Positions 12,201 to 21,827 of a DNA stretch of 64,000 bases are shown here, piece by piece. The number at the start of each line of letters is the position of its first letter. Within the stretch, counting starts at the first letter, position 1. Source of the stretch: Liriodendron chinense (Eukaryota; Streptophyta; Magnoliopsida; Magnoliales; Magnoliaceae); the NCBI GenBank assembly GCA_003013855.2, contig ML058550.1, forward strand, positions 1,580,001 through 1,644,000, read 5' to 3'. Under the pieces are notes generated by a model. It had not been told where the DNA came from. It made no database searches and worked only from the letters and a program-made list of their open reading frames with translations. The translations under genes were made by a program, and so were the position numbers.

Positions 12201-15200
12201 TTAAATAGAATGAGAAAGAAGTGGAATCTTCCAAGCTTCAACCAGATGTGATCAAGAACAAACTAGACACCTCCTCAAAGTCTGAAGGTATCAGTGTATT
12301 ACATAGTTCTACAGTTCATGATGGACAATCTCATGTAAAAGGTTCAAAATGATGTGTCATTTAATAATAGAAAATTTCAAACCTGTATGAGAATGCATGT
12401 CCTCTTTCAGGGGCTGCAAACAAAAATCAGGCAGTTAATGACATTGCTTCTGACCAATCACAAGCACATCAGGACACTGGCAGCGTAGGAGTTGATGAAT
12501 CAGAAAGCCTTTCTGATATTGATGATGTTGAGGTATGCAATCTAACCACATCAAAAGCTCTCTACAACTTTACCTTCCCATCCAAGGGGAAAATTGCTTG
12601 CGTTTCATGGATGTATAACTTAGTATAATTACATTTCCTATTTTGCTACTTTCTCTAGTCCATCCGCTAGGCATAGTCTATTCGGATTTGTCTGCATGCA
12701 TACGTTCGCACTCAGTACATGCATGCATAAGTTCATGCTGCCCTTAAAGTGAATAAGATGGAGTCTATTTTTAGCTTCTTCCTGGTAATTTTGGAAGGAG
12801 ATTCTTTCAATGATATATGCTGGGCGAGTTCCAAGTTTGGCTTTTGGAGAATGGCCAGAATTACCGGGGAATTATCTGACCTGGCGAATGCCCATCCTGT
12901 GGTTTTTCCTATAGTTAGCAGGGAGTCAAATAATGTGGCAGATGTGTTAGCAAAAGCTTGGGTATATGCTGTTTCATTGTCCATTGTAGACCGGAGATCT
13001 CTTGTATCCTGTATTTTGTCTCTTTCTGTTACACTTTTGTTAGGGATCTTTGTTGTTTTTCCCCCTTTTAATAAATTTTATAATGGTATTATGAGCCTAA
13101 ACATGAGGTTTATGAGTTATGACACAAACCATTGAACACTGAATAGGTTGATGGGTACCTTCACAATGAGGAGGAGAAACGTTATAAAAAGATCATCTGG
13201 GAAGAAATGAACAAAGAGTATCTTGAGGTAAGTTTCATTTGCTCCATGGTCAGTAACCGTTTATCATCCGTGTTATATTAGGATGTGCTAGAACATAGGT
13301 AAAGTGGTAACATTTTACAGGAACAGGCAGCGAAGGAAGCTGCCGCTGCGGCGGCTAAGGAAGCTTATGCTGCCAATTTTGAGCACTGTTCCGAAGATAT
13401 GCTTGCTGCACAGGAACTTGCAGCAGCAGCCGCAGCAGCTGTTGCAAAATCGAGAAAGGTAATAGTGTCATATTATCATCTCCTGATCATTTAAATATTT
13501 GTAGCTTGTGGTTTATTTTGGCAGGAAAATTCTTAGACTCATATATTGTTTTCCAACATTTTTTATTTTTTTTGAAAGATAACGCAATTTCATTAGAAAA
13601 ACAATGAAAAGCTACAAAAAGCAAAACGGAACTGCTGAGATAGCGATCCCGCTACATACCAAGCAAATTATGATCCTTAAAAACATCGACAGTGGCTGCC
13701 CACTCTATAATTAGCAATCTAGCCCTTTGAGAAATCACCTCCGCCGGCTGACTTTCACCTTGAAAACATCTACCATTTCTTTCAACCCAAACCGCCCAAC
13801 AAACAGCGAGAAGAGACATTCTCCAAAGGGCTGCTTCTTGATTTGGATCACTATATTTGTACTTGTAATCCTTGCCAAGGGCCGCTTCTTGATTTGTTTC
13901 ATTGGATGCCTCCGAAGAGGGATGTTCTCTAACATAGAGTTGAGAATCTGTCATTGGTGTTTAATTTTGTTGTTTATTTCTAAAATTTGTAAAAATCAAT
14001 TATAAATAGTTTATTCATTTGAAGTTAGTGCTTATGATATAGAATTTAGTGTGTAATTATTATTCACTAGTGCAGAGCTAATTTATTTATGAAACGAGAG
14101 GCAGTTTAGGATCTTTTTTTTTTTGGTGTGGTTGTCTTGCCTTTTACATGGAGGCCAGTGCATTAAAATAGTTGGAAGAAGTTATTGCGTAATAAGTTTT
14201 TTGCTGAGCCCACATGCATCTCTGCACATGATAATATTAACTTCTTTGCTCTTAATACATAAGGGCCTGCTTGGCAGACACCTACAAGGAGTTCATCTTA
14301 CTTTAGTTTGTTGTAATTATTATTAGAGATCATGATTGTTTGTTATCAGGATTATTTGTAATCCATACCAGAAAGAATATGATCTCTAATACATAATTAC
14401 AATACTAAAATGAGCCGAACTCATTTTTAGGCGTCTACCAAACAGGCCTTAAGAGTTTCTTCAAAACTTTTACCATCTAATAATCTTTTAAGTAGTGTTT
14501 TAAATAGCGAATAGCGTAGCGTTCATCCCTCTGAAGCGTGAGGCTAAGCTACATGCTACTCTTAGATTTTTGTCAAGGTTGCGCTAGGTTGCACCAATTT
14601 CATGATATTATTATGCACCAAATTAGACTGATTAATAATGAAATTTAACAAAATTTCATGATATTTTGTGCAACCGAATGCAACCTAAAGTAATAGGAAA
14701 GGCCAATGATGAAGTATAAAAGGTAAAGAAAGAGCAACAAAACTGATTTGATACTGGTACTTATATTATTTTACTAAAAGCATTGAAAAGATTAACTAAT
14801 TTTTACTGAAAATATAAAAATATAACCAATTATTTAAAACATTAATTGATTTTTAATGTTATAGTGAAAAATAACTTGAAATGTGAGCTATGTAGCGTGT
14901 AGCATACGCAAATTATCATATAGCATAGGCTACACACGACTTTAAGCTATTTTCAAAAGCTAAGTAGCGTTAAGGCTAAGCTATGCTATGTAGCTTAAAC
15001 TACACGCTACATGGTGTAGCTATTTAAAACACTGCAGTTTTAACCATATTTTTTGGGTGAAAAGTGCTGAGGCAACTTGCATGAGCTATCGAAGAGGTTA
15101 TTTGGTGCACATGTGCCAAGAAGACACACATGATGAGGACCACTTACCAGTTGGGTGCCACCTTGAACATATACTGGCCCAAAACTGAAGGTCTCAGTCA

Positions 15201-18200
15201 CCATTTGGGCCGTATTTCAAACACATGTGGCTCACCTGATTAGTGGACCAACTTGATTTTTAGGTTAGGTCATGTCCATTGTAGCCTCCACCCGATGAAT
15301 GCTTGAATACATGCTCTTTGCATGAACGACCATAGCATGCATCTTCTTTTGTAGTTACTGTTGTAAGGTATGTGTATGTTTGAATTTATCTCTACTTCTC
15401 CACTAAGATTTTTCAGGTTTCAACTATTAGTGCCACCGATCAAGTTTTTAGTTTGATTTTTACTAAATGGTGAATATAAAGTTCTATATCTTAATGACTT
15501 CTATTAAAATATATGAGTAGTATTTCAATCTATTGAAATTCCCTGTGAAAACGAGGTGGAAATGTAGTTCTGATTTTCCAATCTGTGATGATTAAAACAT
15601 TACCTTGTTAAATAAATTATTAATATGAATTCTTGATGGATGTAGTTTTGAATCAAACCAGAGAACAACTATCTGTTTTTACCTTAAGGGCCTGTTTGGT
15701 TGGATGTATTTCATGGGAATTGTAGTGTATTTTACACTTTTTAACATTACTTACAACGGTAATTTGTGAGGGAATGGAGGCTGTATGACTGTGACAACAA
15801 CAACTTTTAGGTACGGAAAACGAGATGGGACTCTGTGGGTCCCACCATGATGTATATGTTTTATCCACACCGTCCATTTATTTGGCTAGATCATTCGAGG
15901 TTATGCCTCAAAAAATGAGGTAGATACAAACCTCAAGTGGACCACACTACATGAAGAACATTTAAATAGTTAACATTCAATCTCCACTGTTTTCTGTAGT
16001 GTGGTCCACTTGAGCTTTGAATCTGCCTCATTTTTGGGACCATACCCTAAAATGATCTGTACTAATGAATGGGTGGTGTGGATATAACACATCATGGTGG
16101 GGCCCATGGAGTTTTGACTTCGAATTACACACCCTGTTATGAAAATTGATATGGGGCAGCAACTCCACGCTTTCAAACAAGGTGGTGTATTTCAATGTAT
16201 GTATTTATTGCTGATTTGAGAGGAGTTACATGAAAATACATGTTATTACTAATTACATCCAACCAAACAGGCCCTAAAATACTGGAAGGAAAATCCACCA
16301 CCACTAGTTTCCTAAGCAACCATCTTCTCAGGTGTCAAGAAATGCCTTACTAATTTTGTTTTGTAAATATTCTTTTATCATTCCTGCTAACATGTGCCAC
16401 TTGTGAGGACAGCAATACCACACAAGTGGAAGCCCCACCATGAAGATGTCTTATTTAAATATCAGGCTGATCCACTCATTAGATGGCCCCCTGTATGTTG
16501 AGTCAGATGGCCAGTTGTCCACTGATTCCAATGGTGTGGTCCACCAATGAGCGGACCAGCCTGATTTGTGTGCCAGGTGATATTTCATGGTGAGCCCTAC
16601 CATCTGCATGGTATGGATGTCCTACACAAATGCCATTTTGGTGGGAAAGATGCGTCTACATGCCCAGTTACCATGTTGTTGCTTCTAGGTGATTTGTTCT
16701 CATTGGGAATTATGTTACTATCCAATTTGAATGTCAGAATAGCTGATATAGTCATGATTCAATGGCTCAGGTCCACTTACTTTTTCTTTTCTTGATTTCT
16801 AATTTTTCCGATGGATTTAATTGGAACAAGTCAGAGTTGAAAAATGCTGACCACTATTTCAGGCTGCTTTCTGCTTATAGGTGATTAGTTCCCATTTGGA
16901 ATTATGTTACTTCAAGTTGGAGTTGAAAGATGCTGACCACTATTTCAGGCTACTTTTTGCTTATAGTGAAATAGTATCATGTCAGGCAGGGATAACTGAT
17001 GGTTCGGTCTGCCATCTGTGTGTGTTTGTTGTTGGCAAGAGAGTGAACTTACAGGAAATCTCAGGCTCGCCTGGTAGCAATTTTGTAATTTTTGTTTTGA
17101 AGTGATAGTTCTGTAATTTGCAGTATAGGTGTCTAATTCATGCAAGTTGTATTTAAGAAAAAAGGAAGAAGGGGAGAGAGAGATGAGGACGAAAAGAACA
17201 GAGAGGAGAGAAACCATTTTGGAAAATGAATTTATTAGTTCTTGGCAATAAACGGTTGAGATTTAACCCACTTTGGGCGAAAAGACAGCGCAGATTTTTA
17301 TAGAGTTTTGAAGGGATTCCCAATCCCTAACTCTTCTCGTTCCTCTTTAGGGGAGGAAAAAAAATAATCTAATTCTCTCTCTTTCGATCTCTCTCCAAAA
17401 TCTTCAAGTCAATCTCCCCTCTCTCTTGATCTCTGCATTTCTCTTTGGCTCCTAGAAGAAAAAGATTAACAATAGGAAAAAGAAAAAGAGGAAGATATTG
17501 TTAAGATTATTTTTTTTTCATTTTTTTGGTGATTAAATTTTTTTTTTTTTAATTACTATCTGATTTTGGGGTTTTCTGGCTATTTGATTTTGGGTTATGA
17601 CTCATCACCAATTTTGCATGTCTGATTTGAGATATATGGTTCCACTGTTTGGAATGTTTTATTTTATTTATGTGAATATGCATTCTTTTTTCGTTTTTAT
17701 TTTCTGGTTTTCGGGATTTTGGCTATTGGATTCCATCTGTTGTGGATAGTTTGATTTGTTTGATTTCTATTATGTGGTCCATGGTTTGATTTGTGTTATA
17801 TGGTCCATCCATGTTGAGGCGCTCCTGATTGATGGCCCAACAGTATAGGTTGCATCCTTACCCTCCGTAATGATTTTCTACCCAATTTTAACTCTCCCTT
17901 TTGTGCACATGCATCGCACGTGACTTCCCATAGTGTGAATAACTGGGGAAATTTTAGTTAGAACGTAAGAGAACATATTTACCACTCTCAAATTTATAAA
18001 TTACATTCAATTTCCAAAGAGATCAGGAAGCCCATGTGGTTGTCAAAAACAAATTACGAGGGTGAAAAGTGTCCAAAGCTATTGGCGTTATATATGATAG
18101 AGATTTTTGCCCGTTGATTTCCATCCATCATCTTCTTCCTCTTTTCCCCTAATGTATTGCATGGGAACCAATTGAAGGCATTGGTAACGGAGATTTTAGT

Positions 18201-21200
18201 GGACCAAAAGAATGGTCGAAGCTGCAACCTGAACCTACATTCTTATCTTGGTTATTTATGAAGACGATCATAGGTATTGCCAGGTCTCATTTTTGCTTAC
18301 GGTTTTGGAGATTCTTTTTCCATAAATGATTCATCATTACAAAAACCAGCTAATGCCATTACTTTTTGTCATTTCCTTGTGATTAAACTGAATATTTACA
18401 ATTCAATTCGCTTGTGCATCCAAACGTGATCGTTGATGTTGATAGATTTTGGTTCTTGACATTTCTCCTTGCACTATAGCCATTTGATATATTGTTACTT
18501 AGCGTCGTATTTAAATCTTGCAGGAAAAGAAACAAAAGCGAGCTGAAGAAGCAAAGAACTCAAAACCCGCTCAAACTGCTGCTGAAGCAGCACGCAAAAT
18601 GCTAACAAAGAAGGTAACTCTTGTTGCATACTTTGCTGCCAAACTAATTTAGAAGTGGAAAAAGTTTCTCAATTCTCATTGGGTCTTGTGGTAACGTCTT
18701 CAAGATCCAGTCCACTCATCTGGCAAGCCCCACCACATATGGGCCATACACAAAAATCTGGCTAGTTGGATGGTTTCTGTCAAACAACCACTTGCTCTAA
18801 AAGCTCGAGCCTTTAGAGGATGGTGTATCAATGTATATCAAGGGACTTTAACACTTCCCCGCACATGCGGGGTGGAACTCCGCACGGGAACATACTGGAC
18901 ACTCACACCATGAACAACGTTGACACTCAACTCACACCATAAACGGCCCCCTATGGGAGAATATATTACGGATGCATATTTGCTACTCCTGGGATTTGAA
19001 CACTTAAACCTTCTGCTCTGATACCATGTCAAACAACAACTTGCTCTAAAAGCTTGAGCCATTAAAGGATGGCATATCAACGTATATTAAGGGACTTTAA
19101 CGCTCCCCTGCTCATGCGGGGTGGAACTGCGCACGGGAACATATTGGGCAAGGGTGGAGGGACACTCACACCATAAACAATGGCCCCTTATGGGAGAATA
19201 TATTACGGAGGCATATTTGCTACTTCGGGATTCGAACACAAGACCTTCCGCTCTAATACATATCAAATAACCACTGCTTTAAAAGCTTGAGCCGTTAGAG
19301 GATGGCATATCAATGTATATTAAGGGATTTTAACACTCCCCTGCACGTGCGGGTTGGAACTCTGCATGGGAACATACTAGGCAAGGGTGGAGGGACACTC
19401 AACTCACACCATAAACGTACCCCTGTGGGAGAATATATTATGGAGGCATATTTGAAACTCTTGGGATTCAAACACTTAACCTTCCTCTCTGATACCATGT
19501 CAAATAACCAATTGCTCTGGATCAAGCTCTTAAAGCAACTGGTTATTTGACATGGTATCAGAGCGGAAGGTCATGTGTTTGAATCCCGGGAGTAGCAAAC
19601 ATGCCTCCGTAATATATTCTCCTATGGGGGGGGGGTGCATTGTTTATGGTGTGAGTGAGTGTCCCTCCCCTTGCCCAGTATGTTCCCGTGCGGAGTTCCA
19701 CCCCCCAGGTGTGAGGGAGTGTTAAAGTCCCATGATATACATTGATATTCCATCCTCTAACGGTTCAAGCTTTTAGAGGAAGGTCAAGTGTTCGAATCTT
19801 GGGAGTTGCAAATATGCCTCCGCAATATATTCTCCCACGGGGGGCGTTTATGGTGTGAGTTGAGTGCCCCTCCCCCGTTGCTCATTATGTTCCCATGCGG
19901 AGTTCCACCCCACACATGCTGGGGAGTGTTAAAGTCCCTTGATATGCCATCCTCGAACGGCTCGAGCTTTTAGAGCCAAGTGGGTTATTTGACCATTTTG
20001 TTGGTTTCTAAAAAGAGATTAGATTCACCTTTCAGTATGGATAGGTTTCGTTGTGCAATTTATAATTCATGAGCGGCGCTCATACTGTACGGAAGGTAGG
20101 GAAAATGACAAATTTGTCATTCTGTGAATTTTTAGAAAGAGATTGGATTTAGGTTTCGCCTTTGAAAACCTTTTGGCATGGAAAAGCCACAAAAAAAAAA
20201 AAAAAAAAAAAAAAATCCCCATCTTGTAATCCTTTCAGTGCCAAAAAATATTTTCCAAAATTTTTAAAGCAACACCAGCATCCATTTATTAGTGGTGTGG
20301 TGATGGATTAATAAGATACTGAAATGGATAAATTATAGAAGTGCCGTGGAGATCCGCGAAATCAGTTGAACTTTTCGTACTAAGTTTGTTGAATGTTGAT
20401 ATCAAATCCGTTCGATAATCTACTCAAGGAGTGCTGAGGTGATCCGCACGAGAGAGTTAGAAGAGGTTTATGGTACCAATACCAATTTGCATGCGTGGGA
20501 TGGATTCATGCCTCCCCCTGTGTAAGCATGCCCAACTGAAAAAAATAGGTTGGACCCATCATCATTTTGCACCATATGTCTATGCTTATTATTGACTAGG
20601 GTAACACATCTCAGTCCATCTTTCTCACCTTCATTTTATCCATCATTTTGCACGTTTTGATTATCATTACAGGACAAATTCCGTAATTAATCCATCTCAA
20701 TATCTAAGAATCCATCAGTAAAAAAAAGGAGGGTGTTACTGTCAGTTAAAAAATAATAATTTCCAGAATCATTTAAAAAAAAAAATTGATAACAAAGGGT
20801 TTTTGGTTGCGAGAAACCTTTACTGAAAGGTGAATCTTTTTTTTTTTTTCCTGAAAAAGGACATGAGGGCAACCTCTGCCATCCCATCCATGCAATACAA
20901 GTGCTATTTTCAATTTTCATGTATTACTGTATGAGACTTTTTTTTTTCTTTCCCCCCCCTCAAAAGTCTCATTAACTTTGAGGATCTTTTTCATAAAATC
21001 TCTATAGATTTTTGCGTGCCTTTGTTTCTTTGATTTACTGATAAGTGATAATTGTCATGGTTTGGTTGCAGAGGCTTAGCTCAAAAATCAACTTTGATGT
21101 GTTAGACAAACTATTTGATGACTCGGTGAGTTTTCTTCGGTTCCAATATGCATTTAATTAGGGGGTGTTAACATTCTAGTTCCACCCCGAACTTTTTGCA

Positions 21201-21827
21201 CAAACCATGCCCTTGTTCTTAAAACAAATGAAAGGGGTGTCATTTCAGTAAAATTAAGCTTAGGCCACCCTCATATCAGTTCTCTTTTCTTTATTGGTAT
21301 ATCGCAAAAATGACCGAGATCCTCTGCTTCTCCTTTGATGAGGCAGTTCTCACCAATCATGATACCAAACTCACTGCTCCGATGGGAACTGAAAAGGAAG
21401 TTGCAATCAAACTCTAAAAATGATAGGGACCCATCTTTATCTTGTGGACCCACAACAGAATACAGGTGGGTCCCATTATTTTGGTCGTGGAGTCACCATT
21501 TTGGCACACACCTGGTTCTTTTCCACCACATGTTTTTCTTAAATTTCATTGTCGAACTCCATATCTTTGTTCACGTTGGCGTTCTTACAGACCGACGCAG
21601 AGAATGCGAAGAAACAGCGTGTTGAGTCAGATATCAGCAATAAAGCAGATGGCCAATACAAAAAGAAGGCAGGTGAATCGGAGGCAGTTGAAAATGATGA
21701 CTTTGGTCCGGAGTATGGATATGGTGAAGATTATGATGCTGGGGGAGGCTATGGTGACGACTACTCGTATTATGGAAAGCAAGACGATGGATATGGTTAC
21801 GACCAAGGTTATGGTTCTGATTATTGA
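225..21827 (+). CDS. BRF1: TFIIIB subunit BRF1 (TFIIB-related factor), C-terminal part, 9 exons
   Basis: BRF1 bridges TFIIIC, TBP and RNA polymerase III at tRNA and 5S genes in the nucleus. Exons read here: 225-421, 511-666, 12209-12287, 12411-12532, 13147-13227, 13321-13458, 18524-18613, 21072-21125, 21591-21827. All introns are GT-AG, phases agree and the frame stays open for 383 residues to TGA 21825-21827. The N-terminal zinc ribbon and cyclin repeats must lie upstream of the window; the first exon enters in the middle of a codon. Seen: the segment LCEHKDRGEPHFAHGLCRKC followed by ELSGGLQGGSEPPAFQRAE, typical of the region after the cyclin repeats. Then an acidic SLSDIDDVEVDGYLHNEEEK stretch and WEEMNKEYLE, the Brf1 TBP-binding homology block. 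Then an Ala/Glu-rich helix, a Lys-rich segment and a Gly/Tyr/Asp-rich tail ending YGYDQGYGSDY. Introns of 11.5, 5.1 and 2.5 kb are swollen by transposons. A small extra exon inside the 11.5-kb intron cannot be excluded, but the phases need none. Confidence 0.9.
700..945. repeat. local tandem duplication in BRF1 intron
   Basis: The phrase GGGCTTTCCTGGCTTGCC occurs near 715 and again near 872. Between them a shorter unit (TTGGTCACATCTNTGAATGG, followed by AGAAGCAAAAT) is repeated about 48 bp apart. This is a nested local duplication without coding sense. Confidence 0.6.
1351..1961. mobile_element. non-autonomous hAT-type element, 8-bp TSD
   Basis: The left end CAGTGATTTAAATATCGATAG and the right end (reverse complement CACATGATTTAAATATTAG) form an imperfect terminal inverted repeat. 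TATGTGAG directly precedes the element (1343-1350) and directly follows it (1962-1969), an 8-bp duplication as expected for hAT transposons. The left subterminal part is rich in TATCGATA-like words. There is no transposase reading frame. The ends resemble those of the element at 9776-10506. Confidence 0.75.
2607..4660 (+). mobile_element. LINE (L1-type) remnant: reverse transcriptase and zf-RVT region
   Basis: Broken reading frames give, in order: ATYIALIPKMEGAEGLKDFG and PISLIGTRYKILAKILASR (RT start), LDVEKAYDHVDWDFL (RT palm, first catalytic Asp), GLRQGDPLSPYLFL, and LQFADS where active LINEs have FADD. After a small insertion (3361-3521) follow SKVGSFPSTYLGL-like and SMLSRWKGRSLSLGG segments. 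Then comes the C-terminal region with WSWRFETEEWTLWW, and the zf-RVT cysteines in CCLCECDVESVDHLFISCP. Stops, frameshifts, a G run and the FADS change show it is dead. It lies in sense orientation in the long BRF1 intron. A 23-bp phrase containing GCAAATCAAAGAGACTTG is duplicated at its right edge (about 4616 and 4664). Confidence 0.85.
3361..3521. mobile_element. small MITE inserted in the LINE
   Basis: The 161-bp insert starts CAAGGTGTTC and ends GAATACCTTG, an imperfect inverted repeat. Its interior repeats GTTACGTAACGG and CCGTTACGG words. It interrupts the LINE reading frame exactly between the MLGI segment and the following NVQNEDLQELAAVFSC. Flanks ATCCACGACT (left) and ATCAACGTTC (right) look like a decayed 9-10 bp target duplication. 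The family is uncertain. Confidence 0.6.
4690..5090. mobile_element. fold-back MITE (GTGGACC/GGTCCAC family), left end eroded
   Basis: The two arms are roughly inverted copies. The left arm has AACTCAGGTGGACCATACCAC and the right arm GGTGTGGTCCACTTAAACTT. They surround a core with CAAATATCAGCTTGATCC. It is the same family as the copies with clear target duplications at 22578-22920 and 28662-29223. It abuts the LINE remnant and has lost part of its left end. Confidence 0.7.
5225..5560. mobile_element. fold-back MITE, core and right arm
   Basis: It contains TTCCCTTCATCCAGGAATAT, CATCACGGTGGGCCCTAGGA and the arm signature TAAAATGATCTTTTGAAATG with GGACGGCTGG. The left arm is missing. No coding capacity. 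Confidence 0.6.
5690..6270. mobile_element. fold-back MITE interrupted by a SINE
   Basis: Left arm and core (CATTTTAGGGCATGGTCC, AATGAGGCAGATCCAAATCT) run to about 5893. The right arm resumes at about 6111 with GTCCACCTAAGATTTGAATC and ends near CATCACAGTGGGCCCCACGG. The sequence between them is a SINE (5911-6094) that splits the element. Confidence 0.7.
5911..6094 (-). mobile_element. tRNA-derived SINE
   Basis: Read on the minus strand it starts ACACCCATGCCTTTGGGACA, followed by AGTGGTAGACTG (A-box-like) and GGTATCAAATCC (B-box-like). Next come a tail with repeated CTAACAGTGTG phrases and an A/G-rich 3' end. Imperfect flanking repeats of about 16 bp are present: AATCACCGGTGCTCTTT at 5894 and AATAACCGCTGCTTTC at 6095. 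This matches a LINE-mobilised SINE inserted inside the fold-back MITE. Confidence 0.7.
6271..6811. other. BRF1 intron sequence, no feature recognised
   Basis: Mixed sequence with short phrases of the fold-back family (CATCATGGTGGGCCCAATGT at its left edge). No open frame looks coding. Confidence 0.4.
6812..7050. mobile_element. fold-back MITE, left arm
   Basis: It carries GTTGGGCCCACTGTGATGTA, AATGAAGCAGATTCAAGTTT, CAGGTGGACCACACCACAGG and the core start CTTCTTGGGAACCACTGGAA. It then breaks off before the right arm, next to a LINE tail. Confidence 0.6.
7083..7292 (+). mobile_element. 5'-truncated LINE 3' end with poly(A)
   Basis: The sequence ends TTCAATAAAATTCTCCGTTAC, followed by CTTC and a run of twelve A (7281-7292). 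This looks like the 3' terminus of plant L1 elements: a short T-rich 3' UTR, AATAAAA, then poly(A). No RT remains. Confidence 0.5.
7293..7935. other. BRF1 intron sequence, nothing recognised
   Basis: AT-rich, with short TGTG-rich stretches near 7640. The open frames on either strand look random. Confidence 0.4.
7936..8268. repeat. 166-bp tandem duplication
   Basis: Two copies of a unit beginning ATAAGA(C/T)TTCAAACCCAA and ending GAAATGCTACATTATTT lie side by side (about 7936-8101 and 8102-8268). They differ at only a few positions. The shared CAAACCC marker sits at 7945 and 8111. No coding sense. Confidence 0.8.
8290..9170 (+). other. possible LTR remnant (unassigned)
   Basis: A TATATATAC box near 8648 is followed by a T-rich leader, TAGGGTTTCAAGATTGACCC and TTGGGGTATTGAGGATTCC. 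This layout resembles the U3/R/U5 of plant LTRs, and a run of 14 C lies near 8896. No termini or target duplication were found, so the call is weak. Confidence 0.3.
9171..9767. other. BRF1 intron sequence, origin unknown
   Basis: Several open stretches run on the + strand, for example 9304-9549, but I recognise no domain. The sequence continues after the hAT element at 9776-10506. Confidence 0.35.
9776..10506. mobile_element. non-autonomous hAT-type element with exact 8-bp TSD
   Basis: Left end CAGTGTTCAAAATATCGG, right end CGATATTTAAAACACTG. The flanks CGTATGCC (9768-9775) and CGTATGCC (10507-10514) are identical, the 8-bp duplication of a hAT insertion. Both subterminal regions are crowded with TATCG, GTATCGCA and GATATATCG words; the middle is AT-rich. 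There is no transposase. CAGTGTTTTAAA-type termini are known from plant hAT MITEs. Confidence 0.88.
10515..12208. other. BRF1 intron sequence, unassigned; A-tailed segment
   Basis: No recognisable exon. A stretch near 11400-11722 ends in a run of 14 A and may be a retroposed fragment. Positions 10520-10800 continue the unknown sequence split by the hAT element. The last bases before 12209 are a normal T-rich acceptor for the next BRF1 exon. Confidence 0.35.
12735..13095 (+). mobile_element. LINE remnant: terminal RNase H region and 3' UTR
   Basis: The frame 12749-13135 reads LKVNKMESIF near its start, then VFPIVSRESNNVADVLAKAW. The latter is the typical last block of the RNase H domain of plant L1 elements (VPRESNxxADxLAK). 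It is followed by a T-rich 3' UTR with AATAAATTTTATAATG. The fragment almost fills intron 12533-13146 and stops just before the next exon. Confidence 0.75.
13555..13850 (-). mobile_element. LINE remnant: C-terminal region, antisense
   Basis: On the minus strand 13845 to 13652 reads ALWRMSLLAVCWAVWVERNG and RCFQGE, the usual LINE block after zf-RVT (LLxxxCWxIWxERNxRxF). It ends in AATGAAATTGCGTTATCTTTC plus an A-rich tail at 13555. A truncated dead copy inside BRF1 intron 13459-18523. Confidence 0.7.
14263..14449. mobile_element. Tourist-like MITE (PIF/Harbinger), TAA TSD
   Basis: The ends GGGCCTGCTTGGCAGACACC and (reverse complement) AGGCCTGTTTGGTAGACGCC are inverted. TAA flanks both sides (14260-14262, 14450-14452). 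187 bp, non-coding. Such termini and a TAA/TTA duplication are typical of Tourist MITEs. Confidence 0.8.
14494..15034. mobile_element. hAT-type MITE with GCGTAGC/GCTAC words
   Basis: Left end AGTGTTTTAAATAGCGAATA, right end TAGCTATTTAAAACACTG. Both subterminal zones repeat TAGCGTAGC and GCTATGTAGC words and the middle is AT-rich. No exact 8-bp duplication could be found; CTTTTAAG and GTTTTAAC near the borders are only similar. Assigned by its termini. Confidence 0.65.
15688..16274. mobile_element. Tourist-like MITE (PIF/Harbinger), TAA TSD, with nested MITE
   Basis: Starts GGGCCTGTTTGGTTGGATGT and ends with its inverted form ACATCCAACCAAACAGGCCC. TAA lies at 15685-15687 and 16275-16277. At 587 bp it is long for Tourist, because about 290 bp of fold-back element sit inside it. 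Confidence 0.85.
15830..16120. mobile_element. fold-back MITE nested in Tourist element
   Basis: Two arms face each other: GGGTCCCACCATGATGTATA with AATGAGGTAGATACAAACCT, and TTTGAATCTGCCTCATTTTT with ACATCATGGTGGGGCCCATG. Both arms meet near AACATTTAAATAGTTAACAT, so this is a short-core variant. No clear target duplication. Confidence 0.7.
16278..18523. other. BRF1 intron remainder with degenerate direct repeats
   Basis: A unit around GGAATTATGTTACTTCAAGTT and GATGCTGACCACTATTTCAG recurs at about 16680, 16834 and 16920 with decay. Positions 17160-17480 are purine-rich, then CT-rich. No exon is recognised until 18524. Confidence 0.4.
18780..19990. repeat. inverted array of ~240-bp tRNA-Met-PBS-like repeat units
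   Basis: Three head-to-tail copies (about 18780-19026, 19027-19262, 19263-19505) each end in CTCTGATACCATGTCAAA. From about 19530 two copies run in the opposite direction, starting TTATTTGACATGGTATCAGA. Shared phrases are GGGACTTTAACACTCCCC, GGTGGAACTCCGCACGGGAA and GGGAGAATATATTACGGAGG. TGGTATCAGAGC equals the usual plant initiator-Met primer-binding site, and a B-box-like GTTTGAATCCC follows about 20 bp later. It lies in BRF1 intron 18614-21071. Probably LTR or TRIM fragments; no reading frame. Confidence 0.7.
19991..21071. other. BRF1 intron remainder
   Basis: It holds an A run at 20191-20214 and T-rich stretches; no element ends found. It closes with the acceptor TTTGGTTGCAG of the next BRF1 exon. 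Confidence 0.4.

Noticed and set aside
12749..13135. 128-residue frame as an alternative BRF1 exon
   Set aside because: It matches the LINE RNase H end, and the surrounding BRF1 exons join in frame without it.
17160..17480. Purine-rich then CT-rich stretch as a possible promoter and leader of another gene
   Set aside because: No coding exon follows on either strand, and it lies inside a BRF1 intron.
19537..19590. TGGTATCAGAGC plus GTTTGAATCCC as a possible tRNA gene
   Set aside because: No acceptor, D, anticodon or T stems can be formed around these boxes.
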